Source of the DNA: Pseudanabaena sp. M53BS1SP1A06MG
Lineage (GTDB): Bacteria > Cyanobacteriota > Cyanobacteriia > Pseudanabaenales > Pseudanabaenaceae
DNA length: 38,047 nucleotides
Direction: 5' to 3'
NCBI GenBank assembly: GCA_020404105.1
Contig: JADBWH010000135.1
Span: forward strand, 1 to 38,047
The position numbers and the translations under genes were made by a program. This document shows, piece by piece, positions 16,174 through 23,875 of this stretch. Numbering within the stretch: the stretch's first letter is position 1; the number at the start of each line of letters is the position of its first letter. Below the pieces are notes generated by a model that worked only from the letters and a program-made list of their open reading frames with translations, was not told the DNA's origin and searched no databases.

Positions 16174-17883
16174 TTAGCTATTAGGCGACCACTGGCTGAC
16201 TCGGAAAATCACAAATTCAGCAGGTCGGACGGGACAAATACCAACTTCGATAAATAGACGACCCATCATCATTGTTTCGTTGGTATTGATCGAGGCATCG
16301 CATTTGACATAAAACGCTTCAGAGGCTGCACCGCCAAACAATGCGCCATTACGCCAAAGTCCTTCGAGGAAGTTGCTGACTGTGCGAGAGACTCTTGCCC
16401 AAAGGTCAGTGTCATTAGGTTCAAAGACAACCCATTGAGTACCAATTTCAATCGATTTCTCGATATAGCTAATCAAGCGGCGGACGCTGATGTAGCGCCA
16501 TTGGATATTGTCTGGTTCGACCAAGGTACGTGCGCCCCAAACTTTGAAGCCACGATTATAGCTGGCAAAGTTGCGGATACAGTTGATGCCAATGGGGTTC
16601 AAGAGTTCTTGCTCACGCATATTGGTCTCGTAGGCTAAGCCAAGTACACCTCTGGGGGTGTCGTTAGCAGGAGCTTTGAAAATACCCCGTGATTGGTCGG
16701 TGCGACACCAGAGACCCATGATGTGACCGCAGGGAGGAACGTAGGAGGGCTTGCCACCTTTGCGGGGGTTGGCAACCTTGATCCAAGGATAGTAGAGTGC
16801 GCCAAACATGGAGCGACGATTGAACATACTCAACCATTGAGCTACGTCTTGAGGCTTTTGGCGATCGGGAGGGACTGCTTCCATGCCCTTAGAGGGTTTG
16901 ATCGGTGGGGGATCGATGACTGCCATGCGGAAGGCAGGACCTGGGAAGGAGTTCTCGCACATACTGAGCATCATTTCCATGACCCCGTGGACTTGATCGA
17001 TATCGATTAGTCCTGCTTCGTAAACTCGCATCAGGTCAGGGCAAGCTATCATCGCTGTTTCGTCGATTTCAAACATGCCTTGGATGCCTGTGCGATCATC
17101 CCTTTGTCCTAGGAGATCGCGGGCAAAGCGATCAATTGAGGAGATGTAAGGAGGAGGAGCAATTTCATAGGCTCCATTGGCAGGACGACGGGAGAGTGGC
17201 TGTCCACTGGTGGAGATATCAGCGATGGTGACATACTCAGAATCAGCGATCGCTGTGACAACATAGTCGGCAACTTCTGGGGCAACCTGTGGATTCATGG
17301 AGACATTCTCGAATCTTTCGAGCTCCTGTCCACCACGAACGACGACAACATTGAAAAATTCACCAGTATTTAAAGGTGGCTCTGCATCATCAGGTGCATC
17401 AGCAGGTAAAGGCTTGGGCGTACTTTCTTGGATGATCACCTTGAGGCGATCGCCTGAGGATGGCAAAGCTAATTGACTTTCAGAGGCATCGGCAGGCTTG
17501 ATGTTAAACATCAATGCGGGTTTATTGTTGGATGTGCCGATTCGTAGAGCCGTTGCTTCTGGAGGTGGAGGAGTTGAACCAGGTAATTTTGTACCAATGC
17601 TCGTTACCCAACAGCGACCACCGCCATTGACAAACCAACCGCTAACGGCAAAGGGTAAGTAAGCATCGAAGTCAGTAAATCCGTCAGAACCAGGAGCCGC
17701 GAAATATTCACGATATTGATCCCATGATGTCACCATCATCGGTTTGAATAGTTCCGCATCACCGCGCACATCTTCTGTAAATCCAATAAATCCCGCCACA
17801 CTCAGGCTGATCCCTTCAATCGGACGACTGCCTTTATCAACCTCTTCGACGTATACGCCCGGGGCGAAGTAGTCTAGTGCCAT
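16174..17883 (-). CDS. Contractile injection system sheath protein
   Basis: Contractile tail-sheath subunit (Afp2-4/gp18 family) that surrounds the tube and drives ejection. The start MALDYFAPGVYVEEVDKGSR is the classic sheath N-terminus; ATG 17883 follows a strong ribosome site (AGGGTGG at 17887-17893), so the 12-residue extension to 17919 is rejected. The C-terminal block is diagnostic: IEIGTQWVVFEPNDTDLWAR, then FLEGLWRNGALFGGAASEAF and MMMGRLFIEVGICPVRPAEF. Between residues ~110 and 260 lies a variable domain with Pro-rich linkers (PLPADAPDDAEPPL), typical of surface-exposed insertions. 569 residues. First gene of the minus-strand tail operon, divergent from the response regulator. Relatives in cyanobacteria include the thylakoid-anchored tCIS. 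Confidence 0.93.
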   Translation of the reverse strand: MALDYFAPGVYVEEVDKGSRPIEGISLSVAGFIGFTEDVRGDAELFKPMMVTSWDQYREYFAAPGSDGFTDFDAYLPFAVSGWFVNGGGRCWVTSIGTKLPGSTPPPPEATALRIGTSNNKPALMFNIKPADASESQLALPSSGDRLKVIIQESTPKPLPADAPDDAEPPLNTGEFFNVVVVRGGQELERFENVSMNPQVAPEVADYVVTAIADSEYVTIADISTSGQPLSRRPANGAYEIAPPPYISSIDRFARDLLGQRDDRTGIQGMFEIDETAMIACPDLMRVYEAGLIDIDQVHGVMEMMLSMCENSFPGPAFRMAVIDPPPIKPSKGMEAVPPDRQKPQDVAQWLSMFNRRSMFGALYYPWIKVANPRKGGKPSYVPPCGHIMGLWCRTDQSRGIFKAPANDTPRGVLGLAYETNMREQELLNPIGINCIRNFASYNRGFKVWGARTLVEPDNIQWRYISVRRLISYIEKSIEIGTQWVVFEPNDTDLWARVSRTVSNFLEGLWRNGALFGGAASEAFYVKCDASINTNETMMMGRLFIEVGICPVRPAEFVIFRVSQWSPNS

Positions 17884-18306
17884 ATGCCACCCTTTAACTA
17901 TGTCTATAGAGGTATACATTAGGCAGGATTACAGTTAAGGGTTATTAGACTTTAGTCTATACTTTTACTAAAATGAGATAGCTCAAAAGTTCTTGAAGTT
18001 AAGCCAAATTTAATTGCTAAGAAATAATAAAGGTTCTGTTAACAAATGCTAAGGATTAGGGAGGTTTATTTGATTAATTTGAATCTGTATAACGTTATTA
18101 CTTGATACTGAAGATGACTTGAAATAGACCTCGTAAACTTTGCTAGCAAAGAGTTGATTATCGCAATATTTCTTTATTATTTAGGCTTTAGCATTAATTT
18201 TTATTTAGTTCTTGTTCATGCTCAATGCTTAACTAAGTTTATTTACCTACTTAAGTTGTTTGAATAAGTTTTTATTGTTACTGGTAAGAAATCAAAAGAA
18301 TGATAT
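17884..18306. promoter_or_regulatory. Divergent control region, sheath / response regulator
   Basis: A 423-bp AT-rich spacer with no open frame of note, holding the promoters of both arms of the injection-system locus. I see the sheath ribosome site at 17887-17893 but no convincing -35/-10 pair or repeated operator on inspection. The long leader on both sides makes it the likely target of the regulator encoded at 18307; this is inference. Confidence 0.4.
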
Positions 18307-19005
18307 ATGACAACAACGGCTCAGGTAGTATCAGTTTTATTAGTAGAAAATGACTCTATTTTTCGGAGAGGTTTACACACACTGCTGAGCTTTTATAGTG
18401 ATGATTGCTATCTCCAATTTCAGATTGTGGGAGAGGCTACCTCTAGCGAACAAGCAATCAAGCTGGTGATTGAACAGAAGCCTGCACTGATACTTTTAGA
18501 TGTGAAGTTAGCTTTGGAATTATCTGAAGACAGTGGACTGAAAGTACTTATGGATTTAAAGAAATTGGATTATCATGGTAAGGCTTTGATCTTATCAGCA
18601 CATCGTGAAGATGAGTTGGTATTTCGAGCAATGCAGTTGGGTGCGCGAGGCTATGTGGCAAAGGATCGCATTGGTAGTCAGTTGTATGATGCAATTTCCA
18701 CAGTTATGAATGACGAAATTTTCTTGCCGCCTGATATTGCTACCAGTTTCTTTCGGATTTTTCATTTCTATGCAGGGCGATCGCTACAGGGGCATTGCCC
18801 AATTCATTTAACTGATCGCGAGCAAGAGGTATTGAACTGGTTAATTAAGGGAGCCTCGAATGAGGAGATTTCTCGCTATTTGCATGTATCGATAGCGACG
18901 GTGAAAGCCCATCTCACTAGTGTGTTTGAAAAGTTAGGAGTGACTAGTCGCACTCAGGCAATTGTCAAGGCTTTGAAGTTAGGTTTGGTAGGTACAGATG
19001 AGTAA
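18307..19005 (+). CDS. NarL/LuxR-family response regulator
   Basis: Receiver domain (about 7-130) with phosphoacceptor Asp65 (LILLDVK), Ser97 at the Thr/Ser switch site and Lys119 (GYVAKDR). The acidic pair normally Asp-Asp is Glu14-Asn15, so Mg binding may be weaker. A LuxR-type HTH follows at 168-228: LTDREQEVLNWLIKGASNEE, then TVKAHLTSVFEKLGVTSRTQ. 232 residues, standard for the family. No sensor kinase is adjacent. Its last 8 bp overlap the start of the DUF4255 cap gene (ATGAGTAA arrangement), so the two are translationally coupled. This suggests that it controls the injection system, perhaps including the divergent sheath promoter (inference). Confidence 0.9.
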   Translation: MTTTAQVVSVLLVENDSIFRRGLHTLLSFYSDDCYLQFQIVGEATSSEQAIKLVIEQKPALILLDVKLALELSEDSGLKVLMDLKKLDYHGKALILSAHREDELVFRAMQLGARGYVAKDRIGSQLYDAISTVMNDEIFLPPDIATSFFRIFHFYAGRSLQGHCPIHLTDREQEVLNWLIKGASNEEISRYLHVSIATVKAHLTSVFEKLGVTSRTQAIVKALKLGLVGTDE

Positions 19006-20260
19006 TTATTTAGCGATCGCTACGGTTACAGCCACATTACAAAGAATTTTGCAATCTGTCATTCAGCAAGATATTGAGGGTGCTAGAGCTACGACTTTAC
19101 CGCCTGGGGGGATTTCTACGGGTGCGCCAGAGGTGGGGGTCAATATTTTCTTATATCAAGTGACGAGTAATCCTGCACTGGCTAATTATGATTCAGCATC
19201 AAATCGAGCGAAGGGCAATCCCCTCAATCGCCAGGTGGCGATCGATCTCTATTACATGATGAGTTGCTATGGTAGTGACGCGGAACTGCAACCACAAAGG
19301 GTTTTAGGGAGTGTAATTAGTACTCTTACTGATAAGCGAATCCTGACATCTGATTTAATTCGTTCTACTTGTAATGATCCTACTTTCCCATTTTTAGCAG
19401 AATCAGATTTGGCAGATCAGATTCAACAAGTGACTGTCGCGCCTGTAGATATCTCTTTAGAAGATCTGTCTAAAGCTTGGTCAGTGTTTTATCAAGTTCC
19501 CTATGTTTTATCTGTTGCTTATCGGGCTTGTCTGGTGATTGTCGAAGGTCGCGAAAACTTTCAGCGATCGCTACCTGTGCGTGATACTTCCCCCGCGGGG
19601 ATTGTGCCATTTCCTGCATCCCCGCATCTTGATCAGGTGATGGTTCAGGGTAGTCGCTTTGAACCGATCTCTATTAGTAGTGTACTGACGATTCGGGGAA
19701 GAAATCTCCAAAGCCAAACTGTAGAAATTCATATTGGTGATTTGGTAATTACACCTATGGAGGTTAAGGAACGCGAAATTACTTTTTCGTTAAGTAATAC
19801 TCCTTTTCCGATGCTCCAAGCTGGGGTGCAAAGTTTGCAGGTAGTACATCGTCTAGAAAGCACTTCGCCTTTGATGACTAATACAGTTACTTCTAACGTA
19901 TTGCCTTTTGTTCTTTGTCCAACAATTATCAATCTATCGGTGCAAAGTGTAGAAGATGTAGAGGAGCATTTGCGATCAGCCGTGTTAGCCGTTCAGTTAG
20001 ATGTTTTAGTGAGAGAGAAACAGAAAGTGATTATAGCGCTGAATGAATGGACAATAGAATCTCCCAGTGTCTATATGTTTGATCGTCCACCTTTATCAAG
20101 TCCAAGTTCAACGATTGAGGTTCCGATTAGTAATGTCAAGGCGGGTGAGTATTTAGTACGCATAAGGATTGATGGTGCGGAGAGTAGACTGGGTGTTGAT
20201 GATTATCCTGATAGTCCAACCTACAACTGGTATAACAGCCCTAAAATTGCGATCGCCTAA
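18998..20260 (+). CDS. DUF4255 (Pvc16-type) injection-system cap/tail terminator protein
   Basis: The N-terminal ~195 residues match the DUF4255 pattern: IATVTATLQRILQSVIQQDI, PPGGISTGAPEVGVNIFLYQ, a PLNRQVAIDLYYMMSCYGSD segment, and WSVFYQVPYVLSVAYRACLV. In Afp/PVC systems this protein (Afp16/Pvc16) caps the tube and ends sheath assembly. Residues ~205-290 look like an IPT/TIG immunoglobulin-like domain (ISSVLTIRGRNLQSQTVEIH), and another beta-rich region follows to 420. The C-terminal Ig-like part makes it longer than a minimal cap. The gene overlaps the response regulator by 8 bp and is followed by repeats and a strong terminator. Confidence 0.85.
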   Translation: MSNYLAIATVTATLQRILQSVIQQDIEGARATTLPPGGISTGAPEVGVNIFLYQVTSNPALANYDSASNRAKGNPLNRQVAIDLYYMMSCYGSDAELQPQRVLGSVISTLTDKRILTSDLIRSTCNDPTFPFLAESDLADQIQQVTVAPVDISLEDLSKAWSVFYQVPYVLSVAYRACLVIVEGRENFQRSLPVRDTSPAGIVPFPASPHLDQVMVQGSRFEPISISSVLTIRGRNLQSQTVEIHIGDLVITPMEVKEREITFSLSNTPFPMLQAGVQSLQVVHRLESTSPLMTNTVTSNVLPFVLCPTIINLSVQSVEDVEEHLRSAVLAVQLDVLVREKQKVIIALNEWTIESPSVYMFDRPPLSSPSSTIEVPISNVKAGEYLVRIRIDGAESRLGVDDYPDSPTYNWYNSPKIAIA

Positions 20261-20280
20261 ACTTGAATGATGGTTAGTTT

Positions 20281-20345
20281 GGTAGTGCTGCAAAGTAATT
20301 TTTTTTAGAAATTGTGTTGCACGCAACACAATTTCTAGATTGCTT
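20281..20345. repeat. Family C palindromic repeat, copy C2 (short core)
   Basis: Same flank as C1 (GGTAGTGCTGCAA plus T-run), then a perfect 14-bp stem AGAAATTGTGTTGC (20307-20320 with 20323-20336) closed by AC. The GC-rich tip of the other copies is missing, so this is a shortened core. Confidence 0.75.
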
Positions 20346-20419
20346 GATTGAGTTGTTCACTCTGTAATTTATTTCATGACAGAACCTGACGTTAACGCGA
20401 GTTCAGGATAATTTGAAAC

Positions 20420-20505
20420 GGGCTAAGAGAGAGGGTTTGCGTAGCAAACCCTCTCTCTTAGCCCAAAAGTAAAAGCCTTGCTAAGCAAGGCTTTTACTTT
20501 TGGGC
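20420..20505. terminator. Two adjacent perfect hairpins sharing GCCC
   Basis: First hairpin: 21-bp perfect arms 20420-20440 and 20444-20464, loop GTA. Second: 21-bp perfect arms 20461-20481 and 20485-20505, loop TAA, followed by TTTTAAAA. The last four bases of the first (GCCC, 20461-20464) are the first four of the second, so both cannot be fully formed in one RNA. They separate the cap gene from the DHH-CBS-nucleotidyltransferase gene and can act as a strong terminator. About 55 bp then remain before the next start. Confidence 0.75.
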
Positions 20506-20574
20506 TTTTAAAATTTGCCAGCTTAACCCGAACTGACGTGACGTTAGATCGAGGTGAACAGGTAAAATCAAGGT

Positions 20575-23244
20575 ATGGATATTATTCTTTGTCATGCAAC
20601 CGCAGATTTTGACACCCTTGGCGCTGCCGTGGGGGCGGCACGTCTGTATCAGGGGGCGCGAATAGTTCTCACAGGTGGAATGCAAATGCCCGTGCGCGAA
20701 TTTCTCTCACTGCATCGCGATGAATACCCATTAATTGAAATGCGATCGGTGCATCCCGAAGCAATTCGGCGATTAATTTTAGTGGATACTCAATTTCCAA
20801 GTTACTTAGGTAATGCTGCTAAATGGTTAGAACTGCCTAATGTGGAAATCCATGTCTATGATCATCATCCTACGAATATCAAACCGAGCTTTCAACCGAC
20901 ATTGTGGTGCGTGGAAGCAGTTGGGTCTACCTGTACTCTAATTATTGAACGTCTGCAAGCTCAAGCGATCACTCTCACACCATTTGAAGTTATAGCCCTC
21001 GCTCTAGGGCTGCATGTGGATACAGGTTCGCTGACCTTTGAGCATACAACTCCCAGGGATGCGATCGCCTTAGCATGGCTGATGCAACAGGGTGTGAATT
21101 TGCGAGTTCTCTCTACCTATATTGACTATGCGATGTCCCCACCAATGCAGGAAGTTCTATCGCGGGCTTTAGCAGAACTTCCTAACCATACAGAAACCAT
21201 TGAAGGTTATCGCATTGCTGTATGGTCATTGCATTACGAGCATTTTCTCATGGGGCTTTCCAATGTGGTTGAGCATCTCATGGAGTTAATCGAAGTCGAT
21301 ATTTTGATGGTTGTGGCTTGGCAAGTTGATCGGATTAGCTTGATCGGGCGATCGCGTCATGAATTTGCTCAATTACATACATTGATGCAGCGCTATGGCG
21401 GTGGTGGTCATGCTTGGGCAGCTTCGGCATCCTTAAAAGTGGTTGATGCGAACTTTGATCTTGCAGGACTAGTCGCAGACATCAAACAGATCTTGCGCGA
21501 TCGTCTGCCCAAGATCGTCACCGCATCTGCCCTCATGTCCTCACCCGTGCGAACAATTCGTCCTGAGGCAACGATTGATGATGCTCAGCGTGTGTTGCTC
21601 CGCTACGGGCATTCGGGGCTATCGGTAGTGAATGAACTGGATCAGTTGGTGGGAGTAATTTCCCGCCGTGATCTCGATATTGCCCTCCATCATGGCTTTG
21701 GTCATGCTCCCGTCAAAGGCTATATGGCAACTACCGTCAGAGCGATCGCTCCTGAGACATCTCTATCGGAGATTCAAGACTTGATGCTGAAGTGGGATAT
21801 TGGACGCTTGCCTGTGGTTGATCGTGGCAATCTGGTAGGAATTGTCACCCGCACCGATGTTCTGCGCTATCTACATCGCCTCGCCCCTGAGCCGACACAA
21901 ATTGCCCAAGTCCGCGATCGCTTGCAGGTACAACTCCAAAAATTACTCACGCCGCGTTACTGGGATATTTTGCAGCAAGCCGCCAAGGTTGCCGATGCCC
22001 TAAATTTGCAGCTATATCTTGTAGGTGGCACGGTACGAGACTTTCTCTTAAATCTTGCTACCGATGATCTTGATTTGGTAGTTGATGGCAATCATCCCCT
22101 CGTCACCGATGGCAATGAGCCTGAAGGCTGGGGGGTGAAATTAGCGCGATCGCTACAGGCAATCTACCCTGATACAAAACTAGAAATTCACGGTAAGTTC
22201 CAAACCTCAGCGCTGACTTGGGCGGATGGTTTGTGGATTGATATTGCTACGGCTCGCACTGAGTTCTATCCCTATCCAGCCGCCTTGCCTGAAGTTGCCG
22301 CTAGTTCCATTCAACAGGATCTCTATCGTCGTGATTTTACGATTAATGCCCTTGCCTTACAGCTCAATGGTGCTCAATCAGGACAGATCCTTGATTTCTT
22401 TGGAGGTTTAGAAGACTTAGAGCATCGCACCATTCGTGTTCTGCATCCTAACAGTTTTATTGAAGATCCCACAAGAATTATTCGTGCTGTCAGATTTGCC
22501 GTGCGTTTAGGATTTCAGATTGACCAACGCACAAGGGAATATGCTCAGACCGCAAGCCATTTAGTTCAGGGCTATAGTCGCAAGGGGATTTGGTCATATC
22601 AAAACACACGCCTTAAACAGGAATTCCATTATGTACTCACTGCTAATTATTGGGTTCAGGCTCTCTATCAGTTAGATGAATTAGGAGCATTGCATTATTT
22701 GCATCCTAGTTTGACGATTACACCCAAGCTAATCCAGCAATTACAAAGAGTCGGTGCATGGTTGTACCATTTTGCGAAGTTCTATCCTGAAATTGATCGC
22801 CATCATCTGTGGCAAGTGCGCATTGAAATGATGTTAGCTCCCTTTACTGATGCCGTCGAGATTGCGGAGCGCTTACATTTTAATCAAGTGGGATTGCGTC
22901 GCCTCGCAAATTTCTCGGCTTTAAGGGATCACCTGTTACGAAGAATTACCGATGAACTGTCAGCAAGTCAAGTAGTACGGCTATTAGAGCATCATAATGT
23001 TTTGGAAATCATAATGGTAGCGGTGATTGCCACTTCACATATACGCAAAGTGCTATATCGCTATCTCCGAGACTGGAATTTAAGGAAAATGCCTCTCGGC
23101 GGTGCGGAACTAAAACGGATGGGCTACAAACCGAGTAAGCAATATCAAGTGATGCTTGGGGCTTTACGCGATCGGGTTTTAGATGGTGAAATTGGAACAG
23201 TTGACGAAGCCGAAGCCTTCATCAACCAACAGTTTCCTCTATGA
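20575..23244 (+). CDS. DHH-CBS-tRNA nucleotidyltransferase / poly(A) polymerase fusion, 889 aa
   Basis: Domain order: DHH phosphoesterase (Asp11, Asp13, Asp71, DHH at 96-98) with DHHA1 (GGGGHAWAAS, 275-284), two CBS domains (~316-370 and ~378-434), then a class II nucleotidyltransferase head: LVGGTVRDFLLN at 482-493, the DLD carboxylates at 498-500 and RRDFTINALAL at 585-595. The tRNA-binding helical part follows (DPTRIIRAVRFAVRLGFQID, 631-650). In Synechocystis and Aquifex, CCA addition is split between CC- and A-adding enzymes of this family; which activity this one has cannot be read with certainty. The DHH part may act as an oligonucleotide or cyclic-dinucleotide phosphodiesterase, and the CBS pair may sense adenylates (inference). 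Monocistronic between a terminator and an IS remnant. Confidence 0.92.
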   Translation: MDIILCHATADFDTLGAAVGAARLYQGARIVLTGGMQMPVREFLSLHRDEYPLIEMRSVHPEAIRRLILVDTQFPSYLGNAAKWLELPNVEIHVYDHHPTNIKPSFQPTLWCVEAVGSTCTLIIERLQAQAITLTPFEVIALALGLHVDTGSLTFEHTTPRDAIALAWLMQQGVNLRVLSTYIDYAMSPPMQEVLSRALAELPNHTETIEGYRIAVWSLHYEHFLMGLSNVVEHLMELIEVDILMVVAWQVDRISLIGRSRHEFAQLHTLMQRYGGGGHAWAASASLKVVDANFDLAGLVADIKQILRDRLPKIVTASALMSSPVRTIRPEATIDDAQRVLLRYGHSGLSVVNELDQLVGVISRRDLDIALHHGFGHAPVKGYMATTVRAIAPETSLSEIQDLMLKWDIGRLPVVDRGNLVGIVTRTDVLRYLHRLAPEPTQIAQVRDRLQVQLQKLLTPRYWDILQQAAKVADALNLQLYLVGGTVRDFLLNLATDDLDLVVDGNHPLVTDGNEPEGWGVKLARSLQAIYPDTKLEIHGKFQTSALTWADGLWIDIATARTEFYPYPAALPEVAASSIQQDLYRRDFTINALALQLNGAQSGQILDFFGGLEDLEHRTIRVLHPNSFIEDPTRIIRAVRFAVRLGFQIDQRTREYAQTASHLVQGYSRKGIWSYQNTRLKQEFHYVLTANYWVQALYQLDELGALHYLHPSLTITPKLIQQLQRVGAWLYHFAKFYPEIDRHHLWQVRIEMMLAPFTDAVEIAERLHFNQVGLRRLANFSALRDHLLRRITDELSASQVVRLLEHHNVLEIIMVAVIATSHIRKVLYRYLRDWNLRKMPLGGAELKRMGYKPSKQYQVMLGALRDRVLDGEIGTVDEAEAFINQQFPL

Positions 23245-23307
23245 AACCGTAAGAGTGACGGTGCAAGGCCCTATCACGCTGGGTACGACCTCAATACAAT
23301 ACAATTA

Positions 23308-23699
23308 TTAGGAATCAAGTGGAAAGCCATACTGGTTGAGCCTGTCCCAAAACTGCTCCCAACGAGTTGAAGTTAAAATCAAAGCTCTTAAACTCAAAAT
23401 TACGCTTGTGCCCTTTTATTTCCAACGTATACCCGTACAACACAATCTCTGCTTAATTAAAGTTTTACGATCAACTTCAGTAACACCAGAGCCAATCGTA
23501 TAAAGTTGTTGACGGAATAGAGCATAATCCATTTGATGGAAATGTTTGTGGTAATAGGTGATGGCAGCTTGAAGATTATCCCTGAGAGTTTTGGCTAGTC
23601 CATGTTGTTTTGCGAATTTAAGCATCTGAGCATGAAGCCTCTGGGCAGCTTCTGTTCTTGCTTAAGCTGATGACAAATTTGCTTGAGCCATTGTAACAT
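23308..23699 (-). pseudogene. Degenerate transposase C-terminal fragment (ISKra4-like)
   Basis: On the minus strand MLQWLKQICHQLKQ starts at 23699. After a frameshift near 23650, EAAQRLHAQMLKFAKQHGLA continues to YTIGSGVTEVDRKTLIKQRL and TGIRWK. An in-frame TAA at 23416-23418 interrupts, and the frame then resumes as SVILSLRALILTSTRWEQFW to YGFPLDS and a stop at 23308-23310. The GSGVTE...KQRL...G..WK signature is what I recall for ISKra4-family transposases. It has lost its N-terminus, has one frameshift and one nonsense change, and is clearly dead. Repeat A2 abuts its upstream end. Family assignment is from memory. Confidence 0.72.
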
Positions 23700-23715
23700 C
23701 AGTTATTTACTGTTC

Positions 23716-23819
23716 TAAGTAGCTAAACATAAGTAAACTAAAAACCGAGAATTTTGTTCCGCCCGCTTAGCGGGCGGAACAAAATTCTGGTTTGGGTTTT
23801 AATTAAGTAGAGATGCTTA
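23716..23819. repeat. Family A palindromic repeat, copy A2
   Basis: 104 bp, same orientation as A1. Tip CCCGC-TTA-GCGGG. Relative to A1 one stem pair has changed on both sides (AGTTTTG/CAAAACT to AATTTTG/CAAAATT), a compensatory change that keeps the pairing. Right end slightly decayed (AGATGCTTA). Confidence 0.82.
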
Positions 23820-23875
23820 GCTTGTTTTCCGTCTTCCATTTTGAAAAGAAATATGTAAGTATTACTGTGCAGACA

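Noticed and set aside
17884-17919. 12-residue extension of the sheath protein
   Set aside because: The strong ribosome site and classic sheath N-terminus both point to ATG 17883.
23245-23307. Possible small RNA after the nucleotidyltransferase gene
   Set aside because: No cloverleaf or stable fold found; probably 3' flank of the IS remnant.
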